Source: Armatimonadota bacterium
Lineage (GTDB): Bacteria > Armatimonadota > SYMT01
Direction of reading: 5' to 3'
Length of the DNA: 6,580 bases
NCBI GenBank assembly: GCA_020696885.1
Contig: JAJFMS010000202.1
Location: 1-6,580 of the forward strand
Of the stretch, positions 1 through 4,732 are shown piece by piece. The notes beneath the pieces were generated by a model, which was not told where the DNA came from, made no database searches, and saw only the letters and a program-made list of their open reading frames with translations. Within the stretch, counting starts at the first letter, position 1. Every line of letters begins with the position of its first letter. Position numbers and translations under genes: made by a program.

Positions 1-2066
1 TGGATGTAAATCCCGCGGCGGTGCCGGTCCGGCCCGGGCATCTTCAGCGCCTCATTGGTGAACCGCTGCTCGAGCAGTCCGGCCGGGAACGGCGGGACGA
101 TGGACGGGCCGCCGAGTTTCGCCTCCAGCAGCCCGCTGGCGGAGAGCGACAGATCCCGCACGATCTCCGCCTCCACGCGCAGCCGGTTCTGCCGGGACAG
201 CAGGGCGTTGGTGGGATCCAGCTTCGCGACCTCCGGCCGGTAGTCGGACGCCTGCCGGTAGGCCGCGGAGGTGACGATCAGGCGGATGAGACGTTTAGTG
301 GACCAGGGGGTACCAGGAGAGGCAATGGGGAGATGCGAAAATGCGGAAACGGAAGTTAGCTTCCCGGCATTCCCCCGTTTCCCCATTTCCCCATTTCCGC
401 CGCCGCTGGCGCCCCGTTTTCCCATTTCCCCGTGTCCCCCGCCAGCGGCGCCGGTTCCCCCAGCAAAGCTGTCCGCGAGCCAGTCGAGGAGCTCGGGGTG
501 GGTGGGGGGCTGGCCGCTGAGGCCGTAGTTTTCCGGCGTGGGGACCAGGCCCTGGCCGAAGAGGTGCTGCCAGATCCGGTTGACTGCCACACGAGAGGTG
601 AGCGGGTGGTCGGGTCGCACCAGCCAGCGGGCGAGGTCCAAGCGGTCGGCGGTCTGGGCGCGGGGCTGGAGCGGCGGCAGAAATGCGGGAGCACCGGGCG
701 TGACCTTCGGGCCGTGCTGGAGGAAGCTGCCGCGGAGGTGGACATAGCTGTCCCGGGACACCGCCTTGAGGGACATGGCCGGTCCGCCCGGTACGGCCAC
801 GTCCTCGTTGTCCGTCGCGTCGAAGAAGGCGTAGAGGCGGTAGTACTCTTCCTGGGTGATCGGATCGTACTTGTGGGTGTGGCACTTGGCGCAGCCCACG
901 GTGAGCCCCATCCAGACGGCACCGGTGGTGTCGGTGCGGTCCTTCACCGCGTAGGTCCGGAACTCTTCCTTGTCCGCAGAGGCCGCGGAGTTCCAGAGCG
1001 TGTTGCGATGGAACCCGGACGCGATGGCAGGAGAGGTGAGCTCCGCGGGGAGGGCGCCGCCCAACTGGCCAGCACGCTGCCGCAGCCCCTCCGCCACGAG
1101 CAGGTCGCCGGCGAGCTGCTGGATGGTGAACTGGTCATAAGGGAGGTCGCGGTTGAGCGCGTCCACCACCCAGTCCCGGTAGCGCCAGGCATGCGGGCGG
1201 AGCTGGTCGTTCTCGTAGCCGTCGCTCTCCCCGAAGCGAGCGAGGTCCAGCCAATGCCGGCCCCAGCGCTCTCCAAAATGCGGGGAGGCGAGGAGGCGGT
1301 CGACAAGCCGATCGTAGGCGCCTGGGGGCGCCGGTGTTGGGTGTTGGGTGTTGGGTGTTCGGGAGCCCGTACGGGGGTGTTCGGTGTTCGGTGTTTGGTG
1401 TTCGGAACGGCTCTGTGCCTCGCGCGCGCACTCCTCGACAAACGCGTCCACCTCCTCCGGCTTTGGGGGCAGGCCGGTGAGATCGAGGTGGAGGCGGCGG
1501 ATCAGGGTGATCGGGTCGGCTTCGGGGGAGAGGGTGAGCTTTCGCGCTTCCAGGCGGGCGAGAATGAAACCGTCGATCGGGTTGCGCACGCGGGCGGCGG
1601 CCTTGACCGTGGGGACCGGAGGGCGGCGGACGGGACGGAACGACCAGTGCTCGCTGAACGACTCCTTCCCGGCGAGGGCGTCGGGCCAGGCGGCGCCCTG
1701 GTCGATCCAGGCTTCGAGGAGGGCGGCTTCTCGCGCGGGAAGGGCGGGGGCGCCGAGCGGCATGCGGTGCTTGGGATCGGTGGAGATGATGCGGCGGATC
1801 AGCTCACTCTCGCCGCTCTTGCGGGCGATGACCGCGGGGCCGGCGTCTCCGCCCAGGAAGGCTCGCCGCCGCACGTCCAACCGCAGGCCACCGTCCTGAC
1901 GCTTGGCGCCGTGGCAGGCATTGCACCGGCTCGCGAGGATCGGTCGGATGTCGCGCGCAAAGTCAACCGGCGGCGCGGCGCCTGCGGGCGTGGTGGCGAT
2001 CGACCCAAGAACCGCTAACCCGAGGCCGGCACCGATGATGGCAAGTGAGATGCGGGGAGACGGCAT
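1..2066 (-). CDS. Secreted PSCyt1-DUF1549-DUF1553 (PSD1) protein, C-terminus beyond window, with two repeat-derived insertions
   Basis: Open from an ATG at 2066 to the window edge (688 codons, no stop). A signal peptide (residues 1 to about 31, hydrophobic 7-27, A-rich cleavage region) indicates export. A PSCyt1 domain follows with CNACH at 49-53, a c-type haem attachment motif. The DUF1549 region spans about 163-415 and has GERWGRHWLDLAR near 265-277 and a second CxxCH, CAKCHTHKYDP, at 392-402. DUF1553 starts near 476 (SRVAVNRIWQHLFG, THPELLDWL) and is cut at RRGIYI; relatives usually continue for a further couple of hundred residues. The family is abundant in planctomycetes and its biochemical role is not established. 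Residues about 218-249 and 535-585 are low-complexity inserts, encoded by tandem repeats and absent from the paralogue at 4733. GAGG about 10 bases upstream is a fair ribosome site. It lies 113 bases after the SGNH gene on the same strand and may be cotranscribed. The family call is firm; the function is unknown. Confidence 0.93.
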   Translation of the reverse strand, partial: MPSPRISLAIIGAGLGLAVLGSIATTPAGAAPPVDFARDIRPILASRCNACHGAKRQDGGLRLDVRRRAFLGGDAGPAVIARKSGESELIRRIISTDPKHRMPLGAPALPAREAALLEAWIDQGAAWPDALAGKESFSEHWSFRPVRRPPVPTVKAAARVRNPIDGFILARLEARKLTLSPEADPITLIRRLHLDLTGLPPKPEEVDAFVEECAREAQSRSEHQTPNTEHPRTGSRTPNTQHPTPAPPGAYDRLVDRLLASPHFGERWGRHWLDLARFGESDGYENDQLRPHAWRYRDWVVDALNRDLPYDQFTIQQLAGDLLVAEGLRQRAGQLGGALPAELTSPAIASGFHRNTLWNSAASADKEEFRTYAVKDRTDTTGAVWMGLTVGCAKCHTHKYDPITQEEYYRLYAFFDATDNEDVAVPGGPAMSLKAVSRDSYVHLRGSFLQHGPKVTPGAPAFLPPLQPRAQTADRLDLARWLVRPDHPLTSRVAVNRIWQHLFGQGLVPTPENYGLSGQPPTHPELLDWLADSFAGGTGAAGGGHGEMGKRGASGGGNGEMGKRGNAGKLTSVSAFSHLPIASPGTPWSTKRLIRLIVTSAAYRQASDYRPEVAKLDPTNALLSRQNRLRVEAEIVRDLSLSASGLLEAKLGGPSIVPPFPAGLLEQRFTNEALKMPGPDRHRRGIYI
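363..440. repeat. CCCCATTT/CCCCGTTT octamer repeat tract inside the leftward PSCyt/PSD1 gene
   Basis: The plus strand carries consecutive octamers CCCCGTTT (373-380), CCCCATTT (381-388) and CCCCATTT (389-396). After a GC-rich interruption come decayed units CCCCGTTTT, CCCATTT and CCCCGTGT (412-435) and a C run to 440. On the coding strand this is GGGGAAAT, read as the peptide pattern GNGEMGKRG. The unit has no stop codon in any frame of either strand. The tract lies in the middle of conserved DUF1553 sequence. Confidence 0.85.
401..450. repeat. 11-bp perfect inverted repeat bracketing the second half of the octamer tract
   Basis: CGCCGCTGGCG at 401-411 is the exact reverse complement of CGCCAGCGGCG at 440-450, with 28 bases between. 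The loop holds the second group of C-rich octamers. This could fold as a GC-rich hairpin in DNA or mRNA, or be the termini of a small inserted element. No target-site duplication is obvious. Confidence 0.7.
1335..1405. repeat. Heptamer array: four TGTTGGG-type and four TGTTCGG-type units around a palindrome
   Basis: Plus-strand units TGTTGGG occupy 1335-1341, 1342-1348 and 1349-1355, followed by TGTTCGG at 1356-1362. A 15-base spacer contains the perfect palindrome CCCGTACGGG (1366-1375). The second block is TGTTCGG (1378-1384), TGTTCGG (1385-1391), TGTTTGG (1392-1398) and TGTTCGG (1399-1405). On the gene strand seven-base units give a seven-residue period, visible as TPNTEHP and TPNTQHP. Neither unit contains a stop codon in any frame. 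The array falls between DAFVEEC and AYDRLVDRL of DUF1549. Confidence 0.9.
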
Positions 2067-2179
2067 GCGCCAGGGACCTCGAAGCGGAAGAAGACACCGA
2101 ATGTGACCGAGCGGCTTCGGCGGAGTTTCGGGGTTCCTGACGGCGTCGATGGGCCGGCACCGGTCGCTGAAACGCAGCG
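2067..2179. other. Gap between the SGNH hydrolase and the leftward PSCyt/PSD1 gene
   Basis: These 113 bases separate two leftward genes. I see no convincing gene, no terminator hairpin with a T run and no clear promoter. GAGGT, about 9 bases before the ATG at 2066, is the only useful signal. Readthrough from the upstream gene is plausible but not shown. Confidence 0.5.
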
Positions 2180-2914
2180 CTACCGCTTGTCCTGGTTCAC
2201 GATCTCCAGCAGCTCCGGCTTGAGGATGTACACCCAGGCGGTGTATCCGTCCGCATTCAGGTGCAGCCCGTCCGTCCGCAGGAACTCCGGCCGCGGCTTG
2301 CCTTCCGGGCTCAGCAGGCGGGCGTGGGAGTCCAGGAAGGAGAGCTTCGCCCCTTTGGAGCTCAGCTCATACACGTAATCCGCGATGAGGCGGTTCGCCT
2401 CCAGCACGCGGTCCTCTTCGCTCCACCGGGAGACACTGGGGTTGATCGAGATATAGGCGATGCGTGTGTCCGGCAGCGCGGCATGCACGGTGGTAACGAA
2501 CTCCTCGAAGTCCCTCCGCACCTGGGCGGGCGTCATCCCCATGTGCAGGTCATTACCACCCGCGTACATCACGATCGTCTTCGGCTTGTACGGCAGCACG
2601 ATCCGCGGCGCGAAGTGGGTGCTCTCCCGGATCACGGAGCCGCCGAAGCCGCGGTTGAGCACCGTCAGCTCCGGGAAGTCCTTCGCAACGGTGGTCCAGA
2701 GCCGGATGCTGGAGCTGCCGATAAACAGCACGCCGCCCGTGGGGGGCGGGGTCTTCAGGTCCGCCGCTTCGTACGCCGCGATCTCCTTTTCGAACCGGGC
2801 GAGATTGGGCTTCGCTGGCACGGCAGCCGCCTGCTGCGCGAACGCGGCACGGCCGGGCGCCACCACGGCGAGGCAGGAGAGCAGAAGCGGAAGCAGCACG
2901 CGGACGGAGCGCAT
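2180..2914 (-). CDS. Secreted SGNH/GDSL-family hydrolase (esterase-like)
   Basis: A 244-residue protein, probably a hydrolase of ester bonds; the substrate is unknown. The signal peptide (MRSVRVLL, hydrophobic 6-20, likely cleavage after AFA at 26) sends it out of the cytoplasm. SGNH blocks are in order: block I GSSSI at 66-70, with Ser68 aligning to the nucleophile; block II NRGFGG at 88-93; block III GGND at 119-122; block V DGLH at 215-218, giving the catalytic Asp and His. Block I has Ser where GDSL has Asp, a variant I recall in relatives. I chose the ATG at 2914 because GAAAGGG lies about 6 bases upstream and the signal peptide begins there; ATGs at 2929 and 2980 are in frame and would only lengthen the N-terminus. 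It precedes the PSCyt/PSD1 gene by 113 bases on the same strand, consistent with a shared extracellular job, possibly removing esters from polysaccharide (inference). Confidence 0.93.
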   Translation of the reverse strand: MRSVRVLLPLLLSCLAVVAPGRAAFAQQAAAVPAKPNLARFEKEIAAYEAADLKTPPPTGGVLFIGSSSIRLWTTVAKDFPELTVLNRGFGGSVIRESTHFAPRIVLPYKPKTIVMYAGGNDLHMGMTPAQVRRDFEEFVTTVHAALPDTRIAYISINPSVSRWSEEDRVLEANRLIADYVYELSSKGAKLSFLDSHARLLSPEGKPRPEFLRTDGLHLNADGYTAWVYILKPELLEIVNQDKR

Positions 2915-3183
2915 GGCGAACCCTTTCATCGACCGGTAAACAAGACGCGGTCTCTCGCTGGAGACAGACGGTCGCGACAACTTTCCTCATGGTCGCAACC
3001 CCTGGCGCGCCTGTCAACGCCATTCGACGGGTACGTTCCCTGATCCGGGCCAAGTGGCGGAGACGGCGGCGAACGAGCGGACGCCTCGTAATTCGTAATC
3101 CGTGCTGCGTAAAGAGGCCGCCGTGGCGCGAGGACGATTACGCATCACTCCGCTGCTCTACGCCAGCCACCACCTGATGGAGG
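2915..3183. other. Intergenic stretch upstream of the SGNH hydrolase
   Basis: These 269 bases hold no gene I can support. The open frames here are extensions or shadows of the hydrolase frame. The stretch contains the CGT-heptamer repeat at 3087-3142 and, near 2970-3000, two copies of GGTCGC, one within the palindrome GTCGCGAC. A promoter for the hydrolase would be expected here, but no clear -35/-10 pair is visible. Confidence 0.5.
3087..3142. repeat. CGTAATT-type heptamer repeat with a distal inverted copy
   Basis: Four successive seven-base units begin with CGT: CGTAATT (3087-3093), CGTAATC (3094-3100), CGTGCTG (3101-3107) and CGTAAAG (3108-3114). CGTGGCG at 3122-3128 keeps the seven-base phase. 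GATTACG at 3136-3142 is the exact reverse complement of the second unit, so a 7-bp stem with a 35-base loop is possible. The first units contain TAA and could not sit in every coding frame. The tract lies between genes. Confidence 0.6.
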
Positions 3184-3416
3184 TCACGGCCGGACGAGGT
3201 CAGGAAGACGCCTGGTGTAGCCCCAGCCCTGGTCCCAGGCCAGGACGAACTCGTCGAGGAGCGCCCAGTGGTCCGCCGCTTGTAGTCCGAGGGCATACTG
3301 CCCGTAGTCGATCGAGCGAGTCCCGCTCATCGTAGAGAACATCCCGGTGCGCCCACCGCCAGCAGTCCGGCGAGACTTAGCATTAACACTGGCTTCGGGT
3401 TTACCGTATGATTCAT
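3184..3416 (-). pseudogene. Small lipoprotein-like gene, apparently frameshifted (or two overlapping small ORFs)
   Basis: From the ATG at 3416, preceded by a strong GGAGGT three bases upstream, a 29-residue frame begins MNHTVNPKP with a hydrophobic stretch ending GAPGC, resembling a lipoprotein signal, though Pro before Gly-Cys is atypical. It stops at TGA (3327-3329) three codons after the Cys. In the next frame an ATG at 3330 overlaps that stop as ATGA and opens 48 residues (to 3184) rich in aromatic and acidic residues. By hand count this second frame has G/C at about 40 of 48 third positions against about 23 of 48 second positions, a coding signature. Removing one TC from the TCTC near the Cys codon would fuse both into one protein of about 76 residues. 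So it is either a broken lipoprotein gene or a translationally coupled pair. I recognise no family. Confidence 0.4.
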
Positions 3417-3419
3417 CGG

Positions 3420-3425
3420 ACCTCC
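3420..3425 (-). promoter_or_regulatory. Ribosome binding site GGAGGT for the small lipoprotein-like gene
   Basis: GGAGGT on the minus strand ends three bases before the ATG at 3416. It is the strongest Shine-Dalgarno match I noticed in the window. It supports this start and argues that the short frame is, or recently was, translated. Confidence 0.6.
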
Positions 3426-3446
3426 GCTGCGCACCGGACGCGAGTT

Positions 3447-3477
3447 CACTGGCGGGACGGTCCCAACCTCTCCAGTG
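3447..3477. promoter_or_regulatory. Nested dyad in the divergent intergenic region, candidate operator or 5' UTR hairpin
   Basis: CACTGG (3447-3452) pairs with CCAGTG (3472-3477), and inside it GGGAC (3454-3458) pairs with GTCCC (3460-3464). It lies in the 104-base gap between the two divergent start codons, 43 bases before the PLP enzyme start. The position suits an operator controlling either direction. Short dyads are common by chance in GC-rich DNA, and no known binding motif is recognised. Confidence 0.25.
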
Positions 3478-3520
3478 CCGGCTGAACCGACCCGGAAAGC
3501 CGTTCGAGACCCGAGAAGTT

Positions 3521-4669
3521 ATGGAAGAGCCCGGCTTCGAGACCCTGTGCGCTCACGGCGGCGATGAGCCGGCCCGCTGGCTGGGCGCGCCCGTCCCTCC
3601 GATCTACCAGAACTCCCTGTTCACCGCGCCCAACGTGGACGCATTCCTCGCCCGCGCCGGACGGCAGCCGGAGGTGTACGACTACTCCCGGGTCGCGAAC
3701 CCCACCACGGACGTGCTGGAGCACAAACTCGCCGCGCTGGAGGGCGCCGGAGCCGCACGCTGCTTCGCCTCGGGCATGGCCGCCGTCTCCGCGGCCATCC
3801 TTCACTGCGTGAAAGCCGGCGAGCACCTGGTGGCCGTCGACACGATCTACGGCCCCACGCGGAAGCTCCTTACGGAGTACCTCCCGCGCTACGGGGTCTC
3901 CACCACGTTCGTGGCGGGCACGGATCCGCAGCAGTTCGTGGACGCGCTCCGGCCCAACACCCGGCTGATCTACCTGGAGAGCCCCTCCAGCCTCGTCTTC
4001 GAGCTGCAGGACCTGCAAGCGATAGCGGCCCTCGCCCGCGAGCGCGGGATCCTCACCGCCATCGACAACTCCTGGGCCACGCCTTACTTCCAGAACCCGC
4101 TCGCGCTGGGGATCGACCTGGTGATCCACTCCGCCACCAAGTACCTCGGCGGCCACAGCGACCTCGTGGCCGGCGTGGTCCTTGGCTCCGCGGAGCGCAT
4201 GCGAGCGCTGTGCGAGTGGGAAGGGCAGTTGCTGGGTGGGATGCTGGACCCGTTTGCGGCCTGGCTGCTGCTGCGCGGCGTCCGGACGCTGCCGGTGCGC
4301 CTGGACCGGCACCAGCAAAGCGCCACGGCGATCGCCACGTACCTGGAGGCGCATCCGAAGGTAGCGCGCGTCTACTATCCCGGGCTGCCGTCGCACCCGC
4401 AGTACGCGCTGGGTCAGCGGCAGATGCGCGGCGCCAGCGGCCTGCTGAGCTTCGTGCTGAAGAAGCCCGGCCTGGACCCGGTCCGGCAGCTCGTGGATCG
4501 GCTCCGGTACTTCGGCATCGGGGTGAGCTGGGGCGGCTTCGAAAGCCTGGCGATCCCAATTCCGGTGCCCGGCCCGCACGTGGCGGAGCCGCCCTGGGGA
4601 ATTCGCCTGCACATCGGCCTGGAGTCGCTGCCGGACTTGCAGGGTGATCTGGAAAGCGCACTGCGCTGA
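3521..4669 (+). CDS. Cys/Met-metabolism PLP-dependent enzyme, cystathionine beta-lyase-like
   Basis: A 382-residue cytoplasmic trans-sulfuration-family enzyme of normal length. The best reading is cystathionine beta-lyase, which splits cystathionine to homocysteine, pyruvate and ammonia in methionine synthesis. Visible residues correspond to the E. coli enzyme: Tyr55 and Arg57 (YSRVANPT, cofactor phosphate contacts from the neighbouring subunit), Tyr110 (stacks on PLP), Asp182 in IDNSW (pyridine nitrogen), Lys207 in SATKYLGGHSD (Schiff base) and Arg362 in RLHIGLE (substrate carboxylate). SWGG at 336-339, with Trp337, is typical of beta-lyases; gamma-synthases and gamma-lyases usually have SLGG. 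I chose the ATG at 3521 because the family N-terminus begins there (GFETLCAHGG); the in-frame ATG at 3347 would add 58 residues resembling noncoding sequence. The ribosome site (GAGAAG) is weak. Other trans-sulfuration activities cannot be excluded. The PSCyt/PSD1 gene follows 63 bases downstream on the same strand. Confidence 0.9.
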   Translation: MEEPGFETLCAHGGDEPARWLGAPVPPIYQNSLFTAPNVDAFLARAGRQPEVYDYSRVANPTTDVLEHKLAALEGAGAARCFASGMAAVSAAILHCVKAGEHLVAVDTIYGPTRKLLTEYLPRYGVSTTFVAGTDPQQFVDALRPNTRLIYLESPSSLVFELQDLQAIAALARERGILTAIDNSWATPYFQNPLALGIDLVIHSATKYLGGHSDLVAGVVLGSAERMRALCEWEGQLLGGMLDPFAAWLLLRGVRTLPVRLDRHQQSATAIATYLEAHPKVARVYYPGLPSHPQYALGQRQMRGASGLLSFVLKKPGLDPVRQLVDRLRYFGIGVSWGGFESLAIPIPVPGPHVAEPPWGIRLHIGLESLPDLQGDLESALR

Positions 4670-4681
4670 CGGGAGTGCGGC

Positions 4682-4703
4682 GCCCTGAAACAAACCGCAG
4701 GGC
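4682..4703 (+). other. Small hairpin between the PLP enzyme and the rightward PSCyt/PSD1 gene
   Basis: GCCCTG (4682-4687) pairs with CAGGGC (4698-4703) across a 10-base loop, 12 bases after the stop codon. No T run follows, so it is not a standard intrinsic terminator. It could partly attenuate or stabilise a joint transcript, or be chance. Confidence 0.25.
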
Positions 4704-4732
4704 ACGGGTGTCGCAGCAGTGGGGGATTGTTC

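Noticed and set aside
295..922. Frameshifts in the leftward PSCyt/PSD1 gene, suggested by several short minus-strand frames
   Set aside because: Codon-by-codon reading from 2066 gives one uninterrupted frame to the window edge; the short frames are in the other two phases.
1335..1405. CRISPR array
   Set aside because: Units are seven bases in direct tandem without spacers, and the tract is inside a coding gene.
432..2018. 528-codon open frame on the plus strand
   Set aside because: It is antisense to the leftward PSCyt/PSD1 gene, which shows haem motifs and family signatures throughout. Its product has no domain I recognise, and its length is explained by high GC and stop-free repeats.
2261..3043. 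260-codon open frame on the plus strand over the hydrolase
   Set aside because: The minus strand carries all four SGNH blocks and a signal peptide; the plus frame shows nothing protein-like.
3347..3520. Upstream extension of the PLP enzyme from an ATG at 3347
   Set aside because: The 58 extra residues do not resemble the family N-terminus, overlap the lipoprotein-like gene on the other strand, and the ATG at 3521 gives the usual length.
4682..4703. Intrinsic terminator after the PLP enzyme
   Set aside because: A 6-bp stem with a 10-base loop and no following T run does not meet the usual pattern; kept only as a hairpin.
3446..4705. 419-codon open frame on the minus strand
   Set aside because: Antisense shadow of the PLP enzyme, whose catalytic residues are all present on the plus strand.
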